Positions 1 to 13,228 of a stretch of 64,000 bases of DNA are shown here, piece after piece. This stretch comes from Leptospira hartskeerlii. Its GTDB lineage: Bacteria > Spirochaetota > Leptospiria > Leptospirales > Leptospiraceae. A model generated the notes under the pieces. The model searched no databases and was not told the DNA's origin. It worked only from the letters and a program-made list of their open reading frames with translations. The stretch spans positions 372,001 through 436,000 of the forward strand of contig NZ_NPDL01000004.1 in assembly GCF_002811475.1 (NCBI RefSeq). Reading direction: 5' to 3'. A program made the translations under genes and the position numbers. The first letter of the stretch is position 1; each line of letters starts with the position of its first letter.

Positions 1-2195
1 CATTTGCTCATTATGTTCTTCCTGCAGCCGGTTGGACTGAAAAACAAGGTACCATGACCAACTCAGACAGGCGAATAACGTATCTACCTAAGATTTTCAA
101 TCCTCCAGGAGATGCAAAGGCAGATACTTGGATACTAACAGAGTTTGCAGAGAAGATGGGTTTCGGTGCTTCTTTCAATTATAAAAGTGAAGAAGAAGTT
201 TTTTTAGAACATTGTCTTCTTACTAAAGGTACAAATATAGATATCGGAGGTTTGGACTATTCTATCTTAAAAGAAAAAAGATCAGTGCAATGGCCGTTTC
301 CTTCCAAGGATCATGAGGGAACTCCAAGATTATTTTCCGACGGAAAGTTTTATCGTCCAGGTGGAAAAGCAAAAATACATTCGGTAGAACCGGAAGATAC
401 TTCTGAAAAAACAAACGAGGATTTTCCTTTAATTCTTACTACAGGCAGGATCAGGGACCAATGGCATACAATGACCCGAACTGGAAAGGTAAGAAAACTC
501 AAAGAACATAAAAGAGAACCTTATCTAGAGATCCATCCGACTGATGCAAAAGAAAGAGGGATTATAGAATCACAGATTGTAGAAGTCAAAAACGAAAGAG
601 GAAGTGTTCGAGTTAGGGCTACGCTCACTGAGAGTATCCGACAAGGGACCGTATTCTTACCTATGCATTGGGGAAGGAAGAATGGAAATGATGAGGCGAG
701 AGCAAATAATCTTACAAGCTCAAAGTTCGATCCATTTTCCAAACAGCCAGGATTTAAAATTTCCGCAGTAGAAGTTCTTCCTTATAAAAAACCTAAGGAA
801 AAAATCCTGATTATTGGCGGCGGTAACGGAACTCTTGCGTTCCTTAGAAAGTTCAGGGCAATCTCTCCGGATGATGAGATCACTGTATTATGCAAGGAAG
901 AACATCCATTTTATAATCGTATTCTATTGCCCGATCTGATCAGCGGAGATAAACAATTCTCCCAGTTATCTGCAGTTAGTGAAGAAGAGATAGAATCTTG
1001 GAATATAGAAGTTAAATCATCTATTTCAGTCTCAGAGATCCTTCCGGAAGGAAAGAAGGTCAGAGATTCCCAGGGAAACACGTATTCTTATAATAAACTG
1101 ATTATCGCAACCGGTAGTAGGCCTTCTATTCCTAAATATATTCCCGAGAAGATGCTTGGGATCTTCAGTCTTCGTTCCAAAAACGATGCCGATCGGATCA
1201 AAGGATTTTTTGTTCCAAATACTCATGCGTTGATTGTGGGAGGAGGGTTGCTAGGTTTAGAACTTGCAGCTGCATTAAGAACTTTGAATGTAAATGTGAC
1301 TGTTCTTGTAAGAACGGATCGATTGATGTCCAAACAGTTGGATGAGATCTCCGCGGAAATTTTGCGAAGAGAAGTAGAAGCAAGAGGGATCCAGATCTTA
1401 TTTGATACCGAAATTTCTAAAGTGTATGGATCAGAAAGATTGGAGAGCGTAAAATTCAGAGACGGTTCCAGCATTCGTCCGGACGGGATTGTATTCGCAG
1501 TAGGAACGGTCCCGAATTTGGAACTAGCAAAAGAAGCGGGGATTAATTGTAAGTCCGGAATTATGGTGAACGATTTCTTACAATCTAGCGATCCGGATAT
1601 TTATGCAATCGGAGAAGTCGCTGAACATTCTACAGGAATGTATGGAACTGTTGCAGCTACGGAAGAACAGGCTGAATTTGCGGCTTGGCATATGTATGGA
1701 TATAAGATCGGTTCTTATTCAGGCTCGATGCATTCTAATCTTTTAAAAATCCCCGGACTGGAATTGGTGTCTTTAAGATTGCCTGATGTTCCAATGGATG
1801 AGGCAGGCCCCGAATATGAGGCGATTGTATTCTTCGATAAAAGAAAGGGCCGCTATAAAAAATGTATTATCAAAGGAGATCGTTTGGTTGGAGCAATCTT
1901 GGTAGGAGACAAGTCCGAGTTTTCCGAATTCAAGGCAATGATCTCCTCCGGTATTGAGCTAGGAGATAAGAGAGATAGACTTTTGACGGGATCTTCTCCG
2001 CTAAAACCTCCAATAGGTGCATTGGTATGTTCTTGTAATGGAGTAGGAAAAGGTAATATAGAAGAAGAGATCCGAAATGGAGTCTGCGATCTTAAGACTG
2101 TTTCTGAAAAGACTGGTGCTGGAACAGGTTGTGGAAGTTGTAGACCAGAGATATTGAAAATTTTAAGAGAATCCGGAGCGGTCGCTCCGGCCTAA
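1..2195 (+). CDS. Fused nitrate reductase / NAD(P)H-nitrite-reductase-like flavoprotein, 5'-truncated by window edge
   Basis: The reading frame is open from the first bases of the window, so the ATG at 54 is internal: the residues before it (VLPAAGWTEKQGT) run directly into TNSDRRI, the typical pre-C-terminal segment of NasA/NarB-type molybdopterin nitrate reductases. The molybdopterin-dinucleotide-binding beta-barrel follows to about residue 240 (counted from the ATG at 54). Next comes an FAD/NAD(P)H oxidoreductase like the N-terminal half of NirB: FAD motif ILIIGGGNGT near 250, NAD(P)H motif LIVGGGLLGLE near 395, second FAD motif YAIGEVAEH near 520. The C-terminus is a BFD-like [2Fe-2S] domain with CSC and CGSC cysteine pairs. 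I infer a single-chain NAD(P)H-dependent assimilatory nitrate reductase, electrons passing flavin to Fe-S to Mo. The N-terminal catalytic half lies outside the window, so exact substrate is not proven. Confidence 0.88.
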   Translation, partial: FAHYVLPAAGWTEKQGTMTNSDRRITYLPKIFNPPGDAKADTWILTEFAEKMGFGASFNYKSEEEVFLEHCLLTKGTNIDIGGLDYSILKEKRSVQWPFPSKDHEGTPRLFSDGKFYRPGGKAKIHSVEPEDTSEKTNEDFPLILTTGRIRDQWHTMTRTGKVRKLKEHKREPYLEIHPTDAKERGIIESQIVEVKNERGSVRVRATLTESIRQGTVFLPMHWGRKNGNDEARANNLTSSKFDPFSKQPGFKISAVEVLPYKKPKEKILIIGGGNGTLAFLRKFRAISPDDEITVLCKEEHPFYNRILLPDLISGDKQFSQLSAVSEEEIESWNIEVKSSISVSEILPEGKKVRDSQGNTYSYNKLIIATGSRPSIPKYIPEKMLGIFSLRSKNDADRIKGFFVPNTHALIVGGGLLGLELAAALRTLNVNVTVLVRTDRLMSKQLDEISAEILRREVEARGIQILFDTEISKVYGSERLESVKFRDGSSIRPDGIVFAVGTVPNLELAKEAGINCKSGIMVNDFLQSSDPDIYAIGEVAEHSTGMYGTVAATEEQAEFAAWHMYGYKIGSYSGSMHSNLLKIPGLELVSLRLPDVPMDEAGPEYEAIVFFDKRKGRYKKCIIKGDRLVGAILVGDKSEFSEFKAMISSGIELGDKRDRLLTGSSPLKPPIGALVCSCNGVGKGNIEEEIRNGVCDLKTVSEKTGAGTGCGSCRPEILKILRESGAVAPA

Positions 2196-2222
2196 AGAAC
2201 TTTCAAAAGACGAAGGATTAGA

Positions 2223-2399
2223 TCACTCTATATCCAGATCTATATCGGGTTTTTCCGCTATAAAATCGTCTTGGGAGTAGATCACTTCCAAAACGTCGTC
2301 CATCCAATCCGGGGAGCCGTCGAACAAAGTATCCTTCGTTCTGTATTTTTCTATGATACGGCTGTGCTTGATGATTTGCTCTTTGGTAGCTGCGTTCAT
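2223..2399 (-). CDS. Small conserved-looking hypothetical protein (58 aa)
   Basis: An ATG at 2397-2399 opens a 58-codon frame with an acidic C-terminus (DIDLDIE) and a Trp/Asp-rich centre (SPDWMDDVLEVIY). A longer form starting with TTG at 2516 is possible, but its extra N-terminal stretch is low quality and rich in Phe and Arg. The gene sits between the nitrate reductase fusion, with which it is convergent, and the ndk terminator. No clear Shine-Dalgarno precedes the ATG. I do not recognise the family and assign no function. Soluble, no membrane segment. Confidence 0.5.
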   Translation of the reverse strand: MNAATKEQIIKHSRIIEKYRTKDTLFDGSPDWMDDVLEVIYSQDDFIAEKPDIDLDIE

Positions 2400-2580
2400 A
2401 TTATTAGATTCGGCTGAAATGGTGGTTTTATTTCGCCTACGTAGGAAAAATAGAGAAAGATATTTCCAAAAAGTACAAGAAAAATTCGTTATAATCCGGA
2501 TTTTTTTCTCCGACAAGAACGTCGGTCATAGAAGGTTCTTATATAGAACGAGTGTTAGGTTGTAGTATATTAGAAGATAA

Positions 2581-2620
2581 TAATAAAAAACCCGGTGGTC
2601 TTTTTGGGGACACCGGGTCT
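2581..2620 (-). terminator. Rho-independent terminator of the argG-coaD-ndk operon
   Basis: An 8-bp perfect stem (ACCCGGTG at 2590-2597 with CACCGGGT at 2611-2618) lies just after the ndk stop codon. On the minus strand the hairpin is followed by a T-rich tract, the complement of the A-run at 2582-2589. This is the expected end of the three-gene operon. Confidence 0.85.
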
Positions 2621-2642
2621 ATAAAAGGGAAGATCGGTTCTA

Positions 2643-3056
2643 TTAGAACAGTTCGTTTCCTTTAAAGAAGAAGCTGATCTCTAATGCAGCGTTATCGTCC
2701 GAGTCAGAACCGTGCACTGCGTTTGCTTCTTTACTTTCTGCAAATAATGCTCTAATTGTGCCTGCAGCAGCTTCTTTAGGATCGGTAGCTCCGATCACGT
2801 CTCTCCAATGTTGAACAGCATTGTCTCTTTCCAGAGCAGCAGCAACGATCGGTCCGGAAGACATATAGTTGCAAAGGTCATTATAGAAAGGACGAGCGGA
2901 ATGCACTTTATAGAATTGTTTTGCGTCTTCTAAAGAAAGTTTAAGGTATCTTAGTCCTAAAATTTTGAATCCTTCTTTTTCGATCCTTTGTAGGATATCG
3001 CCGACATGTTTGTTTTTCACTCCGTCGGGTTTGATCATGATAAATGTTCTAGCCAT
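2643..3056 (-). CDS. ndk: Nucleoside diphosphate kinase
   Basis: Transfers the gamma phosphate of ATP to nucleoside diphosphates through a phospho-histidine, balancing the cytosolic NTP and dNTP pools. The 137-residue protein has the usual family length. The active-site signature NAVHGSDS spans residues 112-119, making His115 the phosphorylated residue, and the N-terminus [12 protein letters not shown] is typical. It is the last gene of a minus-strand operon with argG and coaD, starting 13 bp after coaD, and is closed by a strong hairpin terminator. Confidence 0.97.
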   Translation of the reverse strand: MARTFIMIKPDGVKNKHVGDILQRIEKEGFKILGLRYLKLSLEDAKQFYKVHSARPFYNDLCNYMSSGPIVAAALERDNAVQHWRDVIGATDPKEAAAGTIRALFAESKEANAVHGSDSDDNAALEISFFFKGNELF

Positions 3057-3069
3057 TTTTATTCCTTAG

Positions 3070-3551
3070 TTACTTGTGGTATAATTTTTTAAGTAATGCT
3101 TTGCTTACGTGATCCGGGACTTGAGCGGATACATCCCTTCCATGTCTTGCCACTTCTTTTACGATTGTAGAAGATACGAAAGAATAGTCGTTTGAGGACA
3201 TTAGGAAGATTGTTTCTACTTCCGGAGCGAGCTTTTTATTCATTAGAGAAATAGCATATTCGTAATCAAAATCGGTGACTGCTCTAAGTCCTCTGATGAT
3301 ACTTTTGGCTCCTCTCTTTTTGCAATAGTCCACTGTCAATCCTTCGAAAGTGTCTATTTCCAGATTGTCCCAACCCTTGGTCGCTTCTCTAATGAATTCT
3401 ACTCGTTCTTCTATGGAAAAAAGAAGACTTTTATTGGAGTTTACCGCGACACCTATGATCACTTTGTCGAATAGACCTACAGACCTTTGGAGAATGTCCA
3501 AATGTCCTCTAGTCAAAGGATCGAAGGAGCCAGGATAAACAGCAATTCTTG

Positions 3552-3555
<4 letters not shown>
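3070..3555 (-). CDS. coaD: Phosphopantetheine adenylyltransferase
   Basis: Catalyses the reversible adenylation of 4'-phosphopantetheine to dephospho-CoA, the penultimate step of CoA synthesis. The 161-residue length is standard for CoaD. Visible nucleotidyltransferase motifs are TRGH (residues 15-18, the T/HxGH signature), RGLR (88-91) and SST (128-130, from the ISSTxxRE motif). Its ATG overlaps the argG stop codon by four bases (ATGA), implying translational coupling; ndk follows in the same operon. argG, coaD and ndk share no single pathway beyond nucleotide chemistry. Confidence 0.97.
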
Positions 3556-4763
<1,208 letters not shown>

Positions 4764-4851
4764 TCTAAGGATAGGGAATTCGCTGGACCCCTCCCGACAA
4801 GTCCGATTTTGGTTGGAATTCCTCTATTAAGAATCGATTCGGAAGGAATTG

Positions 4852-6432
4852 TCATAATTTTTCGGGCCAGTTTAACTTCTCCGCTAAAGCCCTAAGAATG
4901 AGAATTAAAGCATAGGTATCCATCTTGCAATACGCGATCAAGTCGGACTCTACTCTTTTCTTTTCTTGTTCCGAAACATTCTCCGTTTTGATCCTTAAAA
5001 ATTCGGAGTTAGCAATATGGCCGGCGTTGATCGCAAGTTCCTTATAATTCGCGCCGGTGAGAACAGGAAGAACAACCTTTAAAGAAGTAGTTCCTGCTTG
5101 GGCGGGATGATAATAATGGTAGTCCCAAAATGGTTTTGCTAGGTCCGAAAAGTCGTGTTCTATGGACTGGAACCATTCTTTAAATTTCGGATAAGCTTGG
5201 ACTGATTCTTTTAGACAACGTTTTTCGAAACTATCATTGAATGCGAGAATGGTGCCTCCCGGTTTGATATGAGAGGAAAGCGATTCTAAGATGCCGAATC
5301 TTGGATCATTATCATGATCATCCAAGTAGATATATTCTTCCGGTTCTTCATTCAGGTCTTTCCGGATCACATGCAATGAATATAAAAAAGGTACATGCTG
5401 GAATGGATGTGTATCCTTGTAGACAGGCACAGGTGGATTAATGGTCTCAAAGTCCAAACAATATAAAGGAAACTTTAACTGATTTAGATAGGATACGAGC
5501 GCATCCCGATCTAAATATTCTTTTCCAGTTTTTACCGCTTCTACTTGGATTTTTTGTCGATAAGTAAATTCGGAATCAGGTTCTACTTCGGATAGATTTC
5601 GAATACCTTGGTTCCAAAGCGTAAGAGTGAGTTCCTTTCCTTCTCTCAGAGTAAATAGATCGCCAGGAGGAGAATCCGAATAACAGGATTCGGGATGGGT
5701 ACAATTTCTGGGATGTTCGCAATGTTTGGAGAAGGTAGTAGAAGGAATTTTATCATTTTCTAATACTTCCAGAAGTTTGTAGGCTTTTTCTTTGGTATCT
5801 TCGAGATTCGCTAAAGTTTCCTTACTACAGTCCTTTTTGTGGAATAGTCGATTCGGATCTATTTCGGTTCCAGTATACGAATAATCGGAACTTACAGTCC
5901 ATACTTGGGTAGAATGTACCTTATAACCTGCTTCTTCCAAAACCATTCTGATAAATGAAAGTTCCGAGATATGAGTTCTTTTGGCTGAGGAAGAAGCTTT
6001 GACGATAATTACCTGCCAACCTTCTTCATATGGAATTAGAAAGTCAGCTCTGGTATCGAAAAATTTTGTTCTGACGCAGGCACCTTTGACGGGTTGTTTT
6101 GAATCTAAGTAAGATCTGGTTTTAGCGTCTTTATATCCTGCATGTTTTGCATCGAGGAAAAGATTGCCTGCAATATCTTTGAGTAAGGATTTTTGTTTGG
6201 GGGAAATGAACTGATTGGAAATATCGAATTCGTGATTCGGTTCCTTTAGGAATTTCCAAAATTGTAATTCACAATGTTGTCCAGTTTGAAAAGCGGATCT
6301 TCCTAATAGAGGAAGTTCTTTTTCTCGATAAGGAGCCAGAACATCGAATAAAAGTTTTCGTCTGAGAGATTCCGGAAAGAGAAAAGACAACCGCCGAATT
6401 GAGGTTCTTAGTAATTTAGGAACCGAATCCAT
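4852..6432 (-). CDS. DUF2779 family protein, putative exonuclease-like
   Basis: A 526-residue soluble protein. The C-terminal third carries the features of DUF2779: LDFETINPP near residue 333, the YYHPAQAGTTSLK block, and a terminal YCKMDTYAL. LDFET plus the later Asp residues resemble a DEDD-type (RNase H fold) exonuclease. The middle has a compact cysteine cluster, HCEHPRNCTHPESCY, which in related RecB/Cas4-like nucleases coordinates an Fe-S cluster. The N-terminal half (TRADFLIPY then WQVIIVKASSS) resembles a PD-(D/E)XK core in which the usual E-x-K position is VKA. I infer a two-domain nuclease-like protein; substrate and activity are unknown. It is followed by argG on the same strand. 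Confidence 0.75.
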   Translation of the reverse strand: MDSVPKLLRTSIRRLSFLFPESLRRKLLFDVLAPYREKELPLLGRSAFQTGQHCELQFWKFLKEPNHEFDISNQFISPKQKSLLKDIAGNLFLDAKHAGYKDAKTRSYLDSKQPVKGACVRTKFFDTRADFLIPYEEGWQVIIVKASSSAKRTHISELSFIRMVLEEAGYKVHSTQVWTVSSDYSYTGTEIDPNRLFHKKDCSKETLANLEDTKEKAYKLLEVLENDKIPSTTFSKHCEHPRNCTHPESCYSDSPPGDLFTLREGKELTLTLWNQGIRNLSEVEPDSEFTYRQKIQVEAVKTGKEYLDRDALVSYLNQLKFPLYCLDFETINPPVPVYKDTHPFQHVPFLYSLHVIRKDLNEEPEEYIYLDDHDNDPRFGILESLSSHIKPGGTILAFNDSFEKRCLKESVQAYPKFKEWFQSIEHDFSDLAKPFWDYHYYHPAQAGTTSLKVVLPVLTGANYKELAINAGHIANSEFLRIKTENVSEQEKKRVESDLIAYCKMDTYALILILRALAEKLNWPEKL

Positions 6433-6464
6433 AGCGGAGTCTTTTCTTTTCCGATGGGAAAAGT

Positions 6465-7622
6465 TTAAGCCAAAAGTACCTTGATGTCTTTCGGACTGGA
6501 TGCGCTATAAATCTTGTTTTCAGAAGTTCCCAAGTTTGCTTGGGTTAATTTTTGAGAAACAACACTTGGTCCAAAATCGATACCGACTAACTTAGGAGTT
6601 TTAACGAAGGTAGTAGTCGCTTTATCCCAATGAAGAGCTTTGATCAAAACTTCTCTAAATAGAGGTAAGCTGATGTCCGCTTCGTTCTGATAGTTTCTTC
6701 CGTCAAAGATAGAATAAACCGGGATCTTTAAATCGGAACCTTTGTAGCTGAATCCGATCCTTTCCATATCTTTTGGAACAGTCTTTTCAGTCTCATCCAT
6801 GATCGGGCAATGGAAAGGTGCGGTAGTTCTCAAATAGACGAATTTTACTTTTTTCTCATCCATCTCTGCTTTGAACTTTTTACGGAAAGCAAGAAGGGCT
6901 TCCGGATTTCCGGAAACGATATTCGAATCAGGAGTGTTGAATAGAGAAACATAAATTGCTTTAGTTCCGCTGAGTCCAAGTTCCGCATTTGTGCTTTGAA
7001 CTCTTTCAGAAAGTTCAGCAGCGGTGTAGCCGATAACTGCAACCATTGGAGCAGGCTGTTTGTCTCCGATCTCTTCGTTACCTTTTAGAACTTCTTCAGA
7101 AGGATTAAAAATCCCGTAAAGTTCCTGAGCTCTGTATCCAAGATATAGAACGAATTTCAAAAATTTAGTATATTCTTTATAGAAGTCGGCGCCTTCTTTT
7201 CCTAATGCGATCAATACTGCAGGAATGATCCCTTGGCTATGACCGGTTGCTCCCGCAGCGTTTGCGATAAGTTCGGAAGTTGCGAAACCTTTATTAACTA
7301 AAGAGACGTAATTTGCTGTTTGTGTGAGGAAGATACCTACGATGGAAACTGTAGCGCTGCAGAGATAGTTTTCGTCAGGAGCAGATTCAGGGTTTTTGAT
7401 CCAGGATTCGAAATCGTATCCTTGAGAGATGATATCTTTTCTTAAGCTAGGAACTTCTTCTGCTAGAGCTTTGAAAGCAGTATCAAATAATTCTTTTAAA
7501 GAAGGATCTGTTTCGTAAAGTTTAGAAAGTTCCTTCAACCAAGGAGAACCCTGGCCTCCGAATTGCAAAAATAGTTTATTGCCTTGAGTTTTTGCTTCGT
7601 TCAAAAAGTTTGCTACTGCCAT
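6465..7622 (-). CDS. Stand-alone ACP S-malonyltransferase-like protein of FAS-I/fungal type
   Basis: An acyltransferase-fold protein of 385 residues. The nucleophile elbow GHSQG places Ser129 as catalytic serine and APFHCP places His271 as its partner; FGGQGSPW near residue 21 is the N-terminal FGGQG block. GHSQG and APFH are typical of the malonyl/palmitoyl transferase domains of type I fatty acid synthases rather than the GHSLG of bacterial FabD. The likely reaction is transfer of malonyl or acyl groups between CoA and ACP or pantetheine. It is monocistronic-looking: 32 bp lie downstream to the DUF2779 gene and a 276-bp intergenic region with inverted repeats lies upstream. Confidence 0.82.
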   Translation of the reverse strand: MAVANFLNEAKTQGNKLFLQFGGQGSPWLKELSKLYETDPSLKELFDTAFKALAEEVPSLRKDIISQGYDFESWIKNPESAPDENYLCSATVSIVGIFLTQTANYVSLVNKGFATSELIANAAGATGHSQGIIPAVLIALGKEGADFYKEYTKFLKFVLYLGYRAQELYGIFNPSEEVLKGNEEIGDKQPAPMVAVIGYTAAELSERVQSTNAELGLSGTKAIYVSLFNTPDSNIVSGNPEALLAFRKKFKAEMDEKKVKFVYLRTTAPFHCPIMDETEKTVPKDMERIGFSYKGSDLKIPVYSIFDGRNYQNEADISLPLFREVLIKALHWDKATTTFVKTPKLVGIDFGPSVVSQKLTQANLGTSENKIYSASSPKDIKVLLA

Positions 7623-7712
7623 ACTATGCCTTGTTATAAGTCGTTAGAAGATGCTTTTCTTTCCAGCCTTGGGTCGCAATTCTTTTTTAAAGAGCTTTTT
7701 CGTCCTGAATGG

Positions 7713-7734
7713 CGTTCGTAAAGAACGACCGTTC
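7713..7734. promoter_or_regulatory. Candidate operator, GAACG/CGTTC half-sites
   Basis: Between the malonyltransferase and the ABC module, the sequence holds CGTTC-GTAAA-GAACG and, overlapping it, GAACG-AC-CGTTC (7723-7734). Similar arrangements occur at 23714-23730 and 32290-32301, also intergenic. The size and symmetry are those of TetR-family operators. This is inference; no regulator gene is adjacent. Confidence 0.4.
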
Positions 7735-7898
7735 CACTAAACATCCTATAATTCCCGTGAGATCCCTTAAAACCTTTTGGTTTGGCCTTTCTCCGGGAAA
7801 ATGATTGACCTAGTCGGGTCCGCATGAGGTTATTCTTTCCGAAACCCTTCTAATTAGAAATATCTTCCAATCTCCGGTAGGACCGGACAGAAAACAAT

Positions 7899-8831
7899 AT
7901 GATAAAAGTAAGGAACCTTTCCAAATTTTACGGAGAGAAATTAGCCATTGATCGCCTGAATTTCGAACTCAAAGAGGGAGAGATTGTAGGCTTGCTTGGC
8001 CTTAATGGTGCGGGAAAAACAACCACGATCCGGATACTCACCGGTTACTTGATGGCAACCGACGGACTATGCGAGTTCAACGGACTGAACACATTCGAAC
8101 ATCCTATTGATGTAAAGAAGAAGATAGGTTATCTTCCGGAAACTCCTCCTCTTTATCCGGAATTAACTGTGATAGAGTATCTCACTTTCGCAGCTAGGAT
8201 TAAACAGATCTCGGAAGAAGATATTTCTTCCGAACTGAATCGAGTTTTAGGTCTTACCGATCTTACACAAGTGAAGGAGAAGGTGATCGAAACACTTTCA
8301 CTTGGATTCAGAAAGAGAGTGGGGATCGCTCAAGCTATTTTAGGAAATCCTGAAATTATTATTATGGACGAACCTATTTCCGGCTTGGACCCGAAACAAA
8401 TAGTAGAAATTCGTAATTTAATTCACGGTTTGAAAGAAAATCATACAATTCTTCTTTCTAGCCATATCCTTCCTGAAGTTTACAAAACCTGCAATCGGTT
8501 CCTTTTCCTACATAAAGGAAGATTGGTATACCAATGTGATCGCCAGGAATTGGAAAGGGAGATGGAAAATCTTTCCGGTCTAGAAGTAACTTTATCGGGA
8601 AAATCCAGATCTGAAACTGAAGCCTATCTGAATGGCATCGCGAGCAAATCGGGCGCGACTTTCAAATTCGTAGGAGAAGATTCAGTAGGTTCAACTTTTC
8701 TGATAAACACTTCTTCCGAAAGGAAGTTTAAAGAAGAATTATATTCCGGAATTTCTTCCTCCGGCATTCTGCCTGAATTTATTCGTAAGCAGGATGTGAC
8801 TTTAGAACAAATCTTTATGAACAAGGTTTAA
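7899..8831 (+). CDS. GldA-like ABC transporter ATP-binding protein
   Basis: The 310-residue nucleotide-binding subunit energises the ABC-2 permease encoded next. Walker A GLNGAGKT lies at residues 34-41, the signature region reads LSLGFRKR (a variant of LSGGQ common in GldA/NosF-like proteins), and Walker B is IIIMDEP followed by SSH (H-loop). A C-terminal extension of about 90 residues beyond the ATPase core is usual in this subfamily. It is first of a run of overlapping genes on the plus strand with the GldF- and GldG-like proteins. Gld names derive from Bacteroidetes gliding; here the cargo is unknown. Confidence 0.9.
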   Translation: MIKVRNLSKFYGEKLAIDRLNFELKEGEIVGLLGLNGAGKTTTIRILTGYLMATDGLCEFNGLNTFEHPIDVKKKIGYLPETPPLYPELTVIEYLTFAARIKQISEEDISSELNRVLGLTDLTQVKEKVIETLSLGFRKRVGIAQAILGNPEIIIMDEPISGLDPKQIVEIRNLIHGLKENHTILLSSHILPEVYKTCNRFLFLHKGRLVYQCDRQELEREMENLSGLEVTLSGKSRSETEAYLNGIASKSGATFKFVGEDSVGSTFLINTSSERKFKEELYSGISSSGILPEFIRKQDVTLEQIFMNKV

Positions 8832-8834
8832 TTC

Positions 8835-11486
<2,652 letters not shown>

Positions 11487-11497
<11 letters not shown>

Positions 11498-12599
11498 ACT
11501 CTATCTACTCGGTTTAATAGTCGTTTTACTATTTCTGGCATTCTTCCTTCTGGAAAAAACAAAGGAAGATGCAACGGAGATTGAATACTGGAAACTTTCT
11601 TTAGATCGTATCGAATACTATCCTCCTAGCGAACAATGGGTAGAAAGAACCGGAGATAAATTTTATTCTAAACCTTTTACGATCTCTGTAAAAGAGGGGA
11701 TCAAGAAGGGAGAAAAATTTTTTACAGTACTAAACAAAGATGCTGAAACCGGCAAAGATATTGAATACGAAGGCGGTTATAATTCTGAAAATACCGTCAG
11801 AGATTTCGGGACTTATAGAGTAAAAGGAACGGAAGAAATTTTAGAAGGAATCCAAATTAAGGAATCCTTACAACTTGGAGAAGATTCTCCTAAGTTAGTT
11901 TTTTATTCAGGTAATGTTTCCAAAACTTTAAGGATCGGGAAAAAACATTCTTTGGGTTCTACAAGAGTGATCTTGCATGAAGGTCCGATCCGGAATATTC
12001 TAACTTCTTCTTCTTTTCTATTCGATAGATTCCAAAAAGGTCCTCAGGAATTTCGTCAAAAAAGTATTCTGACCTTGAATAAGGAATATGTAAAAGAAAT
12101 TTCTTATATAGACGAGAATGGTATTTCTATCCGTATCGATAATACTCCTTTCGAATCTAATAGCATTAAAAAGAATTTTTGGCGCAGACTTTCAGGTGAG
12201 ATCATTTTACTAGAACCTAAGCTTGGAGAGGATCTATACAGATTCATGACCGGTTTGAAGGTAGAAACTTTTCCGGATGATGAGAATGGTGCAGGTTTTG
12301 GTATCGGAAATATTCTGGCTCCAGGCGCGGAGAAGTCCGAATTTTCTTTAGCAAGTGTAAAGGTTTTGATTTCAGATGGGAACGAGATCGTATATCGTTT
12401 TCATAAGGAAACAAGCATAGGAGATAAAAAGCTAACTCCCGTGATCAGAATTATAAATTCTAATTTTAAAGAACCTCCGGTTTATGTAATAGCGAATGCG
12501 TTTGCTCAGATCTCGGCTGCGGCTAATGCGATCAAAAACGCAAAGGCAATTGTAAAAGCTGATAAAGCTAAACCTGGAAATACTTCTCGGAAAAAATAA
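11487..12599 (+). CDS. DUF4340-like membrane-anchored protein
   Basis: A 370-residue protein with one N-terminal membrane anchor (LYLLGLIVVLLFLAFFLLEK) and a long, beta-rich extracytoplasmic part. Proteins of this layout (DUF4340) regularly follow GldG-like genes, and the order here matches. It overlaps the GldG-like gene by 11 bp and its stop overlaps the next ATG (TAATG), indicating coupled translation. A Lys/Ala-rich C-terminus (KNAKAIVKADKAKPGN) ends the protein. The likely role is a partner of the ABC complex at the outer face of the inner membrane; molecular function is unknown. Confidence 0.72.
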
Positions 12600-13228
12600 T
12601 GTTTTTGATCACACCGAATTCGGAACTCACAGAAGTAGAAAAGTCCAAGCTTTCACTCTTAGAGAAAATTTTTAGAGCTCCTACGGAAGCTTTCGATCTA
12701 TATCTTAGAAATGCTTCTCTGGGTAGAAAGGAACTATTAAGGTTACATTATGCACTTTGGGTGCTTGCCCCGATTTCCAAAATTGCCGGTAACCTGATCA
12801 AAATAATTTTAGACTTAGTCTTCGGAGATGAGGTAGATTTTAATCCATTCTCCGGGGTCATCACTTCTCTAATCATCTATCCTGTTTTACTCTTAGTAGT
12901 TTCACAATATGATGTTGTCCGAGTCTTTTATAGAAAAGTAGATCGAACAAAAGGGGAGAATTATCCGGCTGCGGATGTTTTGACCCTTGCATTTTTAGCA
13001 TTCTCCGCTTCTTCTGTATTTTGGATCTTACCAAGTCCGATCAACTTAGGACTGATAGGAATTTCATTTTTGTATTCTATTTATCTTTCCTATATCGGAA
13101 TGAAACGAGTAAGCGGTGTAGACTCTAAAGAAATCCTTATATTCTTCCTTTTTGGGAGCGCTTATCTTTTAAGTATTTCGTTAGTCTTTGTATTTATTTA
13201 TAATATTATTAGGACCTTATTAAATTGA
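12599..13228 (+). CDS. YIP1-like polytopic membrane protein
   Basis: A 209-residue protein with about five hydrophobic segments and an N-terminal cytoplasmic stretch including [14 protein letters not shown]. The distribution of segments and the phrase [17 protein letters not shown] resemble YIP1/DUF1282-type membrane proteins, but the similarity is weak. It overlaps both neighbours (the DUF4340-like gene by one base, mpl by four bases), so it is translated as part of the same operon. Function unknown. Confidence 0.65.
   Translation: MFLITPNSELTEVEKSKLSLLEKIFRAPTEAFDLYLRNASLGRKELLRLHYALWVLAPISKIAGNLIKIILDLVFGDEVDFNPFSGVITSLIIYPVLLLVVSQYDVVRVFYRKVDRTKGENYPAADVLTLAFLAFSASSVFWILPSPINLGLIGISFLYSIYLSYIGMKRVSGVDSKEILIFFLFGSAYLLSISLVFVFIYNIIRTLLN

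Noticed and set aside
2353..2565. 70-codon plus-strand frame opposite the small hypothetical gene
   Set aside because: Overlaps the more plausible 58-residue gene and is rich in Phe/Arg with no start signal.
7634..7825. 63-codon minus-strand frame upstream of the malonyltransferase
   Set aside because: Basic, low-complexity composition, no ribosome-binding site, and it covers the GAACG/CGTTC operator-like repeats; more likely promoter DNA.
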